From NCBI GenBank assembly GCA_028622995.1, contig JAJQJQ010000013.1:930001-994000 (forward strand): DNA of 64,000 nucleotides. Direction: 5' to 3'. Below, one piece after another: positions 43,353-56,893 of this stretch. The notes below the pieces were generated by a model. The model had not been told where the DNA came from and did not search any database. It saw only the letters and a list, made by a program, of their open reading frames with translations. The translations under genes were made by a program, and so were the position numbers. How positions within the stretch are numbered: position 1 is the stretch's first letter; every line of letters begins with the position of its first letter. This DNA comes from Panagrolaimus kolymaensis (Eukaryota > Nematoda > Chromadorea > Rhabditida > Panagrolaimidae).

Positions 43353-43616
43353 CGACTTTTTTCGACGCTTTCTTTCTCTTATCATCCATTATTTTTACCG
43401 TTTTAAACTGAAAGAAAAAACTTGTTGTAAAAAAATTCTAGACGCCAAGAATGAGCATAATATTTCTGATAAAACTTTATCACAATTTTTCTTTTTGAGT
43501 TTAATAGTTTTGATTCTTTAAAGCAATTATTCACAAAATTTTTACCCACCAAAAAATTGCTATTTTAAAGATTTAACACAATTTTAAAACAAAATTAATA
43601 TTTAAGTTGTATCAAA

Positions 43617-44933
43617 ATGAAAAATTATTGGATGTATTTTTTATTCATTGCCTTATTCTTTTTTGTAGGACATGGAGATGATGAAACTACGTAAGATACT
43701 TGTAGCCAAAATAATTTACACTTAGTTGTATAGTAATTATTAAAATTTTTATTATACATATTTTCCATTTGAATTCTTTTTTCTTTTTTTAAACTTAAAA
43801 TTACTAAGGATTGTATTTAATAAAACAAATATCTAAAAAATCAAATAAAAGTTTCTTTAGATGTACATCCCCTTGTGATAATGATAACACACAATGCGAT
43901 TCAGAAAATATATGTGTAACATGTTGTTCAACTGTATCAGAAGAAAATAACTTTCAATCAACTTGTTTAAGTTATGGTAAAGGATGTCCAAAAATATATT
44001 GGTATGAATATATTATGATTGTATTAGGCGTATTAATTGCATTTTGTTATTGTTGTTGTTGTATGCATGGATTTATAGCTTGTTGCAGAAAAGTTTTTAA
44101 TTGTAATTCAAGCGCAAAAACCGAAAAAAATGCCGCAAAAGCGAGAAACGTTGAAATTTCTTGTAGTGATGAATCGGCATGGACTACAACTCCCAGCACA
44201 AATAATCATAACACCCCTACGACAGAAACATATCAAACAAAAGAAAGTAAAACTTGTTTAATGGTATTTACATATTATGCCTATTTTGCTATTTTAATGG
44301 TTACCGTTCCATGTAAGTTTTTTTGTTGATGCTAAAAGAATAAAAAATAAAAAGTGTCCAAATAAAATTACAGTAATTCTATCCATCTTATTGCTATATT
44401 ATGGAATTAAATTCAATAATTGCAAAGCATATCCATGGGCTCCATATTATTCAATAGTATTTGGTATTATTTCTGGTTTAAGCGTTATCGAATGGTGTAT
44501 CTTGCTATATTTTTTGCGAGGAAAGTATTACCAAAAAAATTTCCGCATTGTATCCAAAAGTTTTTGGAAAAGTTGGAAAAATAAACTTGGGAATAAAATT
44601 ATTTTTGGTTATTTTCATGTTATTTTATTTTGCATTTCAATAGTTATGGCTTTATTTAGTCGATAAAAAAATATTTTCAAATACTTTTAAAAAATCACCC
44701 GGGTTTGTATAAAAAATAAAATAAAAACTTTTTAAGGAGGCATTTGGGGATTGTATGGTGCATTCGGTGATGATGATGGAACATGTAAGACACCGATGAA
44801 AGCTATTTTAAACTATGCCGGAATGTTCGATTTTTTTGCTCTTTATCTTCAAACATTTTTTTTTCATGTTGTAGCAAACTTGTTTACTCGAAAATTTGTT
44901 GTATTAAAAGCAAGAGGCAAACCCCTTTGTTAG
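43617..44933 (+). CDS. unknown multi-pass membrane protein with Cys-rich ectodomain
   Basis: I do not recognise the family. Exons 43617-43690, 43861-44312, 44374-44658 and 44737-44933; 335 aa. Seen: signal peptide (1-19, YFLFIALFFFVGHG); a Cys-rich ectodomain of about 60 residues (SPCDNDNTQC, ICVTCCSTV); TM at about 78-97 (IMIVLGVLIAFCYCCCCMHG) followed by a palmitoylation-type Cys cluster; a Thr/Asn-rich cytoplasmic loop; further TMs FTYYAYFAILMVTV, YSIVFGIISGLSVIEWCILL and FGYFHVILFCISIVMALF; and a last exon starting GIWGLYGAFGDDDGTC with a final hydrophobic segment. The third donor (A-GTCGAT) is weak but is the only one that keeps frame. Relic copies at 35855-36010 and 43268-43352 show the locus has duplicated. 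Confidence 0.62.
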
Positions 44934-45932
44934 CATTTAAAATGAATGAAATAATATTCAAACTTTTTTAAATAACTCAAAAATTTGTGGAAAAAAAATT
45001 TATTGTGTTTTTTCTTTTGTTTTTATTTTATTGAAATAATTTTCTTATTTTGCATTTATTATTTTAATTTTCATGTATCCAAATATAGTAAGATTTTTTA
45101 GCCTCTAGGATTTTAGCAACATCGTTGAATTGTTCTCTATGTAAAAAAATTTGCTTCATTTTCTTTTCTATGAAAGTTATAAAAATTGATTTTTGTTTCT
45201 ACAATATTTTTTTAATTACACTTTTTTTTATTGCTTATCATTCATTATTTTTTTGTTTTCCCCAATCAAATAAATTTTTTTTGATAAACGCAAAAGCCAC
45301 CAAACAACAATGAAAAAAATATAAAAATATTGTATTTTGAGATAAAACTTTATCATACGCTTTTTAAGAAGTGCATACAATGTGTTTTAATCGTTTTAAA
45401 TGTATTAGTCAAGAAAATAAATTTTTAATTGCATAAAAAGTTTTTCTTTAAAGAAAAAAAAGAAAAACTTTCCAATTCTTTTTGGAAAAAAAAAGAAAAA
45501 AATGTTGGTTGATTTTTTAATGTATTTTTGCCGATAATAATTTACAAATCTTATGGAGATGAAACGGATTGATAAAATTCAAAAATCATAAATATTTCTT
45601 ATACTTCTTATTTCTTTAAATGATTAAGTTAATTTTGTCTATAAAAATACAAATAGGGGCTGAATTCCAAAATATATTATTCTCAATAATTAAAAAGTTA
45701 AAAAATAATTTATTAATAAAAAAACACCGGCAGCACAAATAAAATTTAAAAAAGGGACTGAATTACTGGAAAATAAAAATAAAAAGATAAAGATAAAGAT
45801 AAATTAATGCTCAAAACCGTAAGAAAAATAAAAAGGCACTTTTTTGAACAAACTGGTTATAATTTTAAAACAGAACATTAAATTATCAATATCTATCAAA
45901 ATAAAAAAAATCAAGAATAATAAATTTAATAA
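44934..45932. other. intergenic between convergent genes
   Basis: AT-rich, A/T tracts, AAAGATAAAGATAAAGATAAA simple repeat near 45782. No gene recognised. Confidence 0.45.
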
Positions 45933-48900
45933 TTAAAAATCACGAGCAAGTAGATCATTAGAGATCTGTGGAATGGCAGCGGGCGTTAAAACTTTAGTTG
46001 GTCGTGGAGGATGTGATCGGCCATCAGCATTATCAAAGGATGAAACCCGATTAACATTAGTTTTATCAAGCATGTTTTTACTAAAAAAAAAAAATAGATT
46101 AATTTTAGAAACATTTGTCGAGATTGAAAATTAGAAGAAAAAAAATTGTGTTGAAAAATTAGAAAAATAATTTTTGTGTCAATCCATAAAAAAAATTTCC
46201 CCATACTTACGTTTTTTTATCCATCACATTTGGCCGTTCTTCACCAAAACCTTGTGATAAAACTTTATCCAAATCTTCCGCTTTATCATCATCCGCATAT
46301 GTATCAATTGAATCTCCATCATATGGGTTTTCCTGAGCAGTATAGTAAATACTAGATGATGTTATAGAAGCCTAAGGTAAATTCAAGACTAATGTCTAAG
46401 TGCCTAACTTTACTTTTTACTATTGGCTTTTTTCCAAAAACACCAAATAAAAAAAAACAGAAAAGTGTGTTTAAAAAAAACTAACCTTGTTACTTTGTGG
46501 AGGGGAATCTGAATGATAAACAGGTGGTCGATCGGGAAATGCGGAATTATCAGGCTCGAATAAAGCTTTGTTTGCGGGTGGTAACTCAAAGTTGTCTTTG
46601 ACGCTTAAAGGTGTTAATGGAAGTTCGGTCATCATTGGGGTTTCTAAAAATTAACAAAGTGAAATTTCCGTGACAAATACAAAAAAATGAGAGTAGCCAG
46701 AAAATGGCAGTAATTTTCAAGAATTAGTTACTATCGTTTCTCATGTTCATTCAACAAAAAAAAAAAAAAAATTAGTAATATTGAAAAATTAAATCTTACT
46801 ATGTTGAAGAGGAATTTTTTCAAAATCTGTTCCTTTTCCAATGCTTGGTGGACGACTATTATTTTGTTTCTTTTTAGCTGGGCAACAGCAACAATAAATA
46901 AGGATGGCCAAAATTATAAGGAATAAAATAATCATTAAAATTATTAGCCACCATGGAAAACTATCTTCTGGGCCAACTTCATCACCAATTTGTGGAGTGA
47001 AATTGGAATGGAAAGTAACGGGTGAAAATACGGCTTCCCATGAAGGGAAATTAACATTTCGTTGAAGGGCTAAAAAGTTGGAGTTTTTTAATTGTTAAAA
47101 ATTTGCATAAACTAAATTTTTAATAAACTTTTTCCAAGTCTTTTTTTTTTTGAGAAATTTTATTTTCGGTTAAATTCTTTTTTAGCTCAAAAATACTGTA
47201 AATTTGATTTAAGGGCTAAGACCTGTCCTCGAAGAAAGCTTTTCAAAAAAATAAAAGATTTAACTTACATGGCAAAACTCCAGGAATTAAAAATTCTGGA
47301 CAATTACTTTCTTGTAATTTTCGGGTTATATCTGGTTCATCAATGAGAATTTCTTTATTTTCAAATGTTGGATTCAAATAATCCAAAAGTGGTTTAAATT
47401 GAGTTCGAATATTTTGATGGAAATCAATATGGACATCTAAAAATAATTTTTTTTAATCTCTAAATTTTCCATTTTTCTTTTATTTTGACTCACTTGAAAG
47501 ACATCCTTTATAAGCATCAATAACGGCGAAACCATTTTCATCAGTGCTAACTAATTTTCCACCAAATCGAAAACTTGTTGCATCAGCCAAATGCAATTTC
47601 AATCCATCTTCAGCATATTGTTTATCAGAATCAAATACGAAAAGAACGGGTGAACCTTTAGCAAAAATGGCTTGGAAAAAGTGACGATAACCATCTGAAT
47701 AATTTCCAGCAAAAGTATATACTCGATCTGGCATTCCTGTGTAAACTATGTTGATGGATTGATTAGCGTGGAGAACAACTTGAATTTCTCTGAAATTATT
47801 ATTGGGCATTATTATTTTATTTAAAAAAACAACAGAAAAAGTTCCAATAATTTTTATAATCCGACTCAGAGTTCTAAAACAAAAATATTTTAGCTTGTTT
47901 TAACATTTATTGAAACTGCGATTCCTAGTTTTAAAGAGGAAAATTTATACAATAAATTTTTTACAAAACAAAAGTGATTTTTAAAATATATGGAAAAAAA
48001 TATTTTCTTAATCTTTAGAGAGAGAAAAATTAATAACTTACTGATCATTATTAAAATAAATGGTTGCAATACGTTGAACTAATTTTTCATTTGCTTGTGG
48101 AGCAAATGCAAATCGGAAAGTTTGCTCTTCACTATTAGTTAAATCAAATAAATGAGCCTTTTGAATATTATATAATAAACTGCTTTTCCCTTCAAATGTA
48201 ACTCCAACATCCTTCAAGCAGCTATTTCCAAAGTAACTAGTTTTTGAGCAATCACAAGTTGTCATATCTCGAGTTGCTGGATCTCGATTCTCCCATTTAT
48301 AAGTGCAATGTCCACCATTTTTACATACTATCGTGTCACAGTCCGTGAAGCAACCATCTTGAATTGCAGCTAAAAATAAATTTATTGTAAGTTAAAAATC
48401 GATAAATTAGATTTTTTTAACTTTGAAAAAATGCCTTTTTAATTTTTTTTAAATTATGCTTACTTTTTGAATATCGTTTCCCTGTGGTTCGCATATCAAT
48501 AATTTGATCATCTATTATAAATCCGCGCATGCAACCAAGAAGTGGAGGAATTGGAGTATCATAAAATACCATTCTTGCTCGCTTTTTACGCATATTATCA
48601 TAAATATGTGGGCGAGGCACACCACCAACAAATAAAATTTGATATGCTTCAATCACCGTTGAACTTCCTTGAGCTTTGGGAGGTAATATAGCAAAATCAG
48701 GTTTATTTTGATAATCTTCTATTTTTGTATCCAATGGAGCGAGCCTTATTTCACCTTCAATTTGACATTGTTCATCATCCACCGAAAGGGTGGTTCGATT
48801 ATTAAATCTTTCAACAATTATTTGAAGCCATCTCATGTCACTGAATTCTGTAAAAAAAAAATCTTTGTTAAAAATTTTAAAAAGTTTTAATTTTTCTCTC

Positions 48901-51900
48901 AACATAACTTTTGGTTTCTATTGCGCAATTTAAGCATTTCGTATTGAAACTCGAAAACAATGTCAAAAAAATTGTATGCAGCAAAAAAAATTAATTTTTA
49001 TCTTTTGTATATTCCTAAAAACTTACCATCATGAGCTTGTGAAAATACTGTGCATGATTTAACTTCTGCAATATTTGAACCCGTGTAATTACTTAAAGTT
49101 AAAATAATTCGAAATTCATCTGCGAGGTGTACCTAAAAATGTTTATTATTTTTTTGCGTTAAAAAACGTATTATAAATGTTTGACAAACTTGAATAAAAT
49201 TATCTGATTGATCATGTCCATAAATTAAAACAGCTTCTTTTTGATCCGTTCGAATTCCAAATGCAATGATGGAACTTTCAAGTGGATTTTTGGGAAGGTC
49301 ATCATTTCGATATTCTAGGAATCCAGCTTTTTTGTCATGGAATGATACTTCACTGTTAGTATTTAAATCTGTAAAAAGATAAGCCAAAATATTATTACGT
49401 CAAATTTGCGAAGAGAAAAGTTTTGTAAAAAAACTTCAAGATTTATTTTTCAAAGTTTCTTGTTTTTTTTTTGAAGAAAAAAGGTAAAAATTTAAAAACC
49501 TTACTTTTCTCGCATCTTTCTCCACGATGAATGAATCGATTTGCGCATTGACAAGTTCGAGAACCAGTATCAAAGTTTTCTATGCATTTTGAGCCTTGTT
49601 CACAATTATGTCCTCGACAAAGATTTGGACAGCCATCATTAAAATTATCAGGTAAATTTCTTGTTAATTCACTAACTTCAAGAGGAGTATTATTTAAAAT
49701 TATATTTCTTATGCATCCCGTGAATCCTTCATTTCCTGCATTTTCACCAATGGTAATGGTTCGAGGAAAAGATTTTTTGGTGAATGAAGCAAAGGCGGAA
49801 TATGAATCAATGGAAACTCGAATTTCATCATAAATTATTTCAAGCAAAATTCGATGCCATCGAAGGTCACTCAATCTGAAAATTTTTTAACATTTATTCT
49901 TGCTTCTTTTTTTAAAAAAAATTTTAGTTAGGAAAGCCTTTTTTGAAAGCTTACTTAGATTGTGACATAATATTAGCTAGAACAATTTCTTCTTCATTTT
50001 CCTTCTTTTTAACTGTGATACTATGTCCTCCACGAAGGGAAACCATAATTTCATAACTTCCATCCAATGAAATAATGGAAGCAATATCATTTTGTTTAGT
50101 TCGAAATTCAACTTCAAAATGGGTTAATTCTTCAAGGGCTTGATATCCGCAGGATGAAGAGACAGCTTTTAGAGTTATTGCATTATTTAAGCGATTTCCA
50201 GCTAAAAATTTTGCCATTGACGTTAAAAATTGATTTCGATTGAAAAACAGAAAGCTTACCATTTCCACTACACTTTAGAGGACCCAAAGTAGCTTTCATT
50301 AAAGCATCTGCTTCATTAAAAGGATTTTTTAATGCATAAATAAAGGTTATTCCTGCATTTTCTTTTGTTAAAAGTCCCTCATCCATGGATGGTAATAAAC
50401 TATCACAATTGCAATTTCCTAAAGAAATTTAAATAAAATTTTACATTTTGAATTAAAAGAAAATTTGCAAAAAAAAAAATCTTTTATATAAAGTATGCTT
50501 ACTTCCTTCTTTGCATCCACCTTCTGGACACACACAATGATCGGATTTATTTCCAATTTGTTTAATCATTCCACCAGGATTTGTAGCAGTTTCAAACCAG
50601 GTTGTGTTTGTAGAAAAACTAAAAGCATTATTATTTACTTTTATTTTTTGGTCATATAAAATATATAAATTTGAAACGACATAACTAAGAAAAAGGTATG
50701 GCATTTTTTAGTCAGGGGAAAACATATAATTTTGAAGATTTTTTATTTTTTAAAAACCACCAAAATTTAACAATATTCAACCAAAAACTTTAAAGTATTT
50801 TGTTTTAGTAAAAAATTATTATATTCTTTCATGACAAAATTATAAATAAGCATTGAAGCTAAAACTTTATTAAAAGACCATGGGTTAAAAAAAATTTTCA
50901 CAGAAAAAAAGTTAAAAATTGAATTACCTTAATGGAGCTTTATTGCATTCAAATTTAATTTCTTGATTACATTTCTCTGATTGTTCAATTAATTTTTTAA
51001 GTTGAGCATTTTCAAATAATCTAAAATCAGCATTCGAATTTAAAATATTTTATAACTTTGAAATGTTTTACCTATAACTAATTGGGAAATATTTATCTGT
51101 GGTATCAATAGCTTGGCGAATAAGAGAATCATTAGGCATATTATGTTCTACAATGGTAAGCCCATCTTTATTGCAATAAGCCCATGAAGATCGCAATGGA
51201 CCTGAACCATCCACATCCAATTCATATGCACCAGGTTCATTGATTTTTCCTGTATTTAAGGCAAATGCTTCATAACATGATCGAGGCAAGAGGGCTAAAA
51301 AATGAGAAATGTATCTAAGCAAAAATAATGAAAAAATCAAAAAAAGAATTAAAGAATTTGTAATTTCGACTTTCGCATCGAAAACTGTGTTTTTATCATT
51401 TTTTTAAATTTCGTTGAGAGAGCTCCGCCACGACTCTTTCAATTTTAATTGACTTTAAAAAAAATTAATTACATACAAAATTGACATCGTTTTCCTGAAT
51501 ATCCATCTCGACAAATGCATTTAGATTCAGTGGTATTTTTAATTGCCGTACAATCTTTAGTATTTTGTCCACATTCATCACGTTGTTGGGGAAGGCACGT
51601 ATCAGAATGATGCAACATGTTTGGCATGTTGTTAGGAATTTCTGATGGTCGAGGAATTGGTTGTTGGTCGGGAAGTTGCTGTTTTTGTTGATCATCTAAA
51701 TCATTGAGTTTCTAAAAATTAAATAAATTAAACTTTCAATAAAAAAAATTTAAAAAGTTTGTTTTTTCGTTTAATTTTTTTGCTGAGATACTTTTTTAAA
51801 AAGTAAAATAAAAATAATTTTTACCTTTTGTGCTTCAGCATCAACTTCTGATGGCTTTACACTTTCTCCAATATCAGAAGTTTTGACTAAAATTGGTATT

Positions 51901-53672
51901 GGTGCTTGATCGTTGGGTTGTTGTTGTTGCTTATCTTTGTCCACAATATTTTCAACATTTTCATTATTTTGTGGGCTACCAACAACATTTGCTTCTTCAA
52001 CAAATTTTTCTTTTTCATCATCTTCGTTTCCTTCTTTTGATTCGGGTTTTTGGTTGCTTTTATTTGCCGCCGCTGCTGCTGTGTCACTAGAATCTGATTC
52101 ACTAGAGTCTTTGTTAGGTAAAACTTCGGGATTGGCAGCATCCTTGTTTTTATTTTCCTCTGTAAGGATATCATTATAATCTGCTCCAGGCATGGGTGCA
52201 ACAATATCATCCGCAGTTTTTCCATCATCTTTAATTTCATTTGGATCTTCTTCTGTTTCACCCAATTCTTTTTGACGATGTAAAACATTTTCACCGCCCG
52301 AAATTGGCTCTCCATCATCGCCGCCTTTATTTTCGTTTTCACCATCGCCGACTTCGGGTTTTTCTTTTTCAATTTCAACTTTGTCATTTTCTTTTTCTGC
52401 AACTTGATTTTCTGATTCTTGTTGACCATTTTCTGGTTGTTGATTATGTGCAACATGGCCTCGATGTTCATTATCGGCATTATTTATTGGAATGGATACT
52501 TTTACATCGGCTGGTGGTTCTTCCGCCACCAATGAATGATAAGGATTGCAAATGGCATAACCTGGATTAGCTGCTTCAAGTTTAATTTCTTCTCCAGAAA
52601 TTGAAAGCTTTTGAAGGAAAACGCAAGTATTGATAATGCCTGAAAAAAATCAACCATTTATTATTTACATAATACGCCTCCATAAAAAAATAAAGCCTCG
52701 ATGCGAAAATTATAAATCTATTTTTGAAATCAAAAAATAAAGCTTTTTTGAATTTTAATTAAAGTGATTTTTTTATTAAATCAAAGAAGTCCAAAAAAAT
52801 CAGCCTAAATATAAAATTCCACTGAGAGAATTCTTGTCATTACTTACCACTGCTTCCAACTGAAACAATTAAACTATCTTCTCTTCGCTGTAAAATTACA
52901 TCATAATAATGCATTTTGTGTCCATTAAGAATAACTTCCATTTTATCAAAATTTACTATTAAACTTATATTTGTTGGAACATCTTCAGCTATTGCTAAAA
53001 TCCAACCAGCTATTTAATTTTTTGTAAATTATTATTCTTGGGATCAAAGAAAAACTTACAATCATCGATACTCGCAGCAATCAATTTTTTATTTACTCTC
53101 ACTTCTAAACTAAGTTGAGAATTTTTTAAAGCTAAATGATACTAAAAATTTTTTTAAAATTTAAAATCACCAATATCGAAAAATATAAAAAAGTCAACTA
53201 ACTTCAAATTGATCAGGTTCTCGACTTTGTATAGTAAAAATTCCACCATTTTTAGCTTTAGTTCGAAGTAAAATAGATAAATCTATTTCCCTCGCAACTC
53301 TTTCACCCGCCCATGGAAGTGGAATTGGAAGAAGTTCATGGCTTTCTCCATCATTAAGCAGAATGGGTGCTAACTAAAAAAAGAGGATTGAATTTATAAA
53401 AATTCGGAGAAAAACATGAGTTTAAAAACGAAGTAAGAAATTGGACTTTGTGAACCGTCATTTTTCGTCCAACAACCATTAGACATAAAGGATTGCATTC
53501 AAGCCAAGCTACATATCAAAGGCAATTGCATGCGTGAATTTTTACAAAAGCAAGCGACAACAATCAAAGAATAAAAATGAAATATAAAAAAAATGATGTG
53601 ACTCACATGTAAGCTGGCGGTGAAATGGAACAAGCATCCAATAAAAAACACAAAAGCTCGTATCCGAGCCAT
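45933..53672 (-). CDS. CASPR/axotactin-like neurexin-family receptor
   Basis: Single-pass adhesion receptor of the neurexin/contactin-associated family (C. elegans ITX-1/NLR-1, fly axotactin are the nearest kind). I read 22 exons from 53672 to 45933; phases agree throughout; 1645 aa. Order seen: signal peptide 1-22 (MARIRAFVFFIGCLF); laminin-G domain to about 190; a 200-residue Glu/Asp/Asn/Lys-rich linker (52500-51830); EGF (DECGQNTKDC..CICRDGYSGKRC) at about 460-508; fibrinogen-like segment LPRSCYEAFALNTGK..GSGPLRSSWAYC; laminin-G repeats interleaved with EGF modules (GHNCEQGSKC..CQCANRF; CKNGGHCTYKW); TM at about 1437-1460 (PWWLIILMIILFLIILAILI, then YCCCC); about 180-residue cytoplasmic tail with Pro-rich motifs (RPPSIGKG, DRPPVYHS). 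No F5/8 domain at the N-terminus. Confidence 0.9.
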
Positions 53673-56600
53673 ATTTTGTGTTTAATTGCAAAATTGCAAT
53701 ACCTGAAAATTTCCGAAATTCAAAAATACAGAAAATAGAAAAATACGCGACGAGAATTAAAAAATCGCGTTGACCCGAAATTTATAAAAAAGCTTTTTCA
53801 ACGATATTAAATTTTTTGTTGTTGTAAAAAATGGTTTTTTTAACTCTTTTTTTCAACGTCAAAAAAAATTCAGTTTTTTCTGTGTTTGTTGTTGATTGTT
53901 GTTTGCTAATGGTTGGTGATAGTGACAAAAACTGAAAGAAATAAGGAAAAAAAGTTAAAGAAGAAAAATAAACGACAGAAAACAAGCAAATAAGGAGAGG
54001 CTCTTCCAACCAAAAAAAATGAGGAAAGAGAAAAATGCAAGAGGAGAAAGATTGGAGATTGTACATTGACAAGAAAAATAAAGAATAAAAAAAGTATTTT
54101 TTTGCGTGGGGACATGGACGCCGCCATCCATCGATGCTGCAAAGAGGAGGAAGAGCGCAATAAGCAGCAAGAAATCAAGCAGAGAGAAGAAGACACCAAA
54201 AAAGTAAAGCAAAAGCAAAGCAAAATAATGTGTGATTTGTGATAGGCAAAAAAATAAAATGATGAAGACACGCCAAAACAGCGGCGACGGAAATAAAACT
54301 AAACTTTTTTTTGAGCCAAAAAATACAAAAATAAAGTTTTTTGGATTGTCTCTCATTTTTTTTCTCTCAAATAAAGTATTATTAAAAATGGTGAAGATGG
54401 ATGAGTCAAGAAAAAAGTAAGAAAGGAATTATGATAGAAATAAAAATTTTTTTTAAGGATTGGCACTTCGTCAAAAAAAAAAAATAGAGGGGAAAAAGCT
54501 AAAAATTTGATGAAAGAAGAAAAGAGCTGTTTTTTTTTATGTCATTGATGAGTGAGTGTGTTTCATTTCTCGATAATAAATGATTCGATTGAAGGTTGTA
54601 AAAAGAACTTGGAAAATGAAATTTGTCGTTTTTTTATTTTGAGTGTTCAGAAAAAGAAAAAAGGAGTAAAAGATAAACAAAGTTTTTTTTGTATAGATTA
54701 CGGTTTATTTTTGTGAGTTTCCGGTGTTAGTCATTTTTATTTGTTGATGAAATAAATAATTTAAAAAAAAAAGAAACTTTGGCATTTTTATATCCAATGT
54801 TAGAGACAAGAAAGAAAAATGCAAATTTTATTAAAAAATAATCGAACTTTCGAAAAACGATTAAAAAAAAGATTAAAATCATCTCTCTTTTTTATAGTAG
54901 CTTTAACTCTTTTTTTTTCTTTTTTATGAACATTAACAACAACTATGTATTGCTCATTAGCAGTATTGATTAATTATTATAAAAATCTTGTTAGTTAGCA
55001 TTGTCTAACACAAACGAACAAAAAAGCAACAACAAAAAAATTGTTGCGATTAATTTATTTTATACTTTGTTTATAAAAAATATTTACGTGTTTTTCTTCT
55101 ATTGTTTTAGTGAAAAAAGAATTTTTATTCTTATCATCAGTACCAAACAACCAAGCAAGCAACTTGCATCATAAAACAAAACAAAAAATAATATCAAATA
55201 AAAAGGTGTGCTTTTTTTAATTTTTTGCTTGTTAATCTTTACAAAATTAAAAATGGGCTTTCAAAATGTTAGGTTTCGAAAATTACCTTTTAGGTAGTAT
55301 CCATAAATTTTAGAAGAAAAAAATATGATGGGCTGAATAATTACACGCATTTCATCATCTCCCATATATTTATTTCCATGAAGAAAAATAAATAAATAAA
55401 TTTACTTAACCCTTGGTTTCAAAAAGTTGTAAACAAAATGATGTAAAAAAAGTTCGCAAAAAAATATTAAATCTTTGCCACCAATCGTTAAAAAAGTTTT
55501 AATCATTTTTTTATAAAATTTAAAAATAACAAAGTCGCTGGCTGCTTTTCACCTTTTTCTCCTCTCCATTTTTTTTTTGCAATTTTTTATTTGTTCCTAA
55601 AAACGTCTTATATATTTATATTTATTTTTATTTTATGATTATGATGATGACTAAAACTATCGTCGTTGACTTCGTTTGTTTAATTCTTGAATGATTTCTT
55701 CTTCCTTTCTCCTCTTTTTTTTGTTTGTGTACAAAAGCGCGTCAATTTTCTACCACCGCTATCATCAATTCTTGCCTTTTTCTTATTTTTCTTCCATAGA
55801 GCTTCAAAAAAAAATGCATAAGCACCTAGCTTTCCCTTTTTTGGTGTTTCAAAAAAAAAGAAAAAGGGACGAACGTTTGCTTTTTTTTTCTTCGTCTTCT
55901 TCCGATTCAAAAGAATGAAAAATGTTAAAAGCCATTATTTCTTTCTTGTTATTATTATTTGTGATAAACATGATTGAATGATTATGTTTTTTTAGAAAAT
56001 CAAAATAAACAAACAAAAAATACACGATTTCTTTCCAAAAAACAGCATCAACAAGAAAGACCATAGAAGCTTTGATTGGAATAAATTAGCAGCATCCAAA
56101 CATTTTTAGGTGACATGCAAATGAACAAAGTCAAAAAAGTTAATTAACCTTTTCAAATTTTATAACATTGTTTCAATGAATCGAGTGCCATTCTTGTTTT
56201 GTAAAATCAAATCTAACATCTTTGTCCCTATAAAAATTTATTGTAGAAAAAATTTAAAGTTTTATAAAAAAAAACATTAATCTTTTTTTTTACTTGAATT
56301 TTAACCAAAAAAGCCCTTTGATATATTAAACCATTATAACACATTTCGGGGTTCTAAAATCGGTAAAAAAATGTAAAGAAAATAGAAAAAAGCAGTAAAA
56401 ATAAACTTTATATTCACATGTTTGATGTTGCTTCAAAGTAAGTATCTAACACTCTTTTGATAAAAAATAAGTTTGTTAAAAACCCAAACATTTGCTTTCA
56501 TTGTTTTGCTTCATTTTTTTTTTCTCATGGTTTTTTTCCACATGCGCATCCCAGCAAGAAAGGCAGCGACGATGAATGAAAGAAAATTTTAGGCAGAGAA

Positions 56601-56757
56601 TTTTCATTCAAATTTCAAGCAACATTTCTCCATCATTTTTGTTGTTGTTTTTAGCTAGCAACAATGAATTTCAATTGTTCGTTCATTCAATCACTTTTTC
56701 ATTTTTGCTGCTGTTCGCTTCTTTTTTTTGTTGGCATTTTTGTTGCACTCAAATACA
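53673..56757. other. long intergenic between divergent neurexin and kinase genes
   Basis: About 3.1 kb of AT-rich DNA. A splice acceptor TTTTCAG (53703-53704, minus) 30 bases before the neurexin ATG suggests a spliced leader or 5'-UTR intron. The frames at 53782-54356 (-) and 55680-56064 are Phe/Leu/Ser- or Lys-biased and lack domain signal. It must hold both promoters; nothing specific recognised. Confidence 0.4.
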
Positions 56758-56893
56758 AAGGTAACCATTTTTATTTTCCTTTTTTCTTTCTAAACTTTTG
56801 ATTCATTTTTAGCTTTCACGAATAATCAATCATCATCAATATCAATAAAACGAATGAGAACATCTTCTTCTTTCAAGATCACCATCAATAATA
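56758..56893 (+). promoter_or_regulatory. kinase 5' UTR with a short intron or trans-splice acceptor
   Basis: AATACAAAG before GTAACC (56761) and TTCATTTTTAG ending at 56812 could define a 52-bp 5'-UTR intron, or the acceptor may receive a spliced leader. The start codon follows at 56894. Confidence 0.4.

Noticed and set aside
51887..52570. Long frames overlapping the acidic exon of the CASPR-like gene on both strands
   Set aside because: Low-complexity shadows of GAA/AAT-rich codons; the true frame is fixed by flanking exons and phases.
53782..54356. Overlapping minus-strand frames of up to 133 codons
   Set aside because: Phe/Leu/Ser-rich products of a GA-rich plus strand; mutually overlapping frames and no conserved motif.
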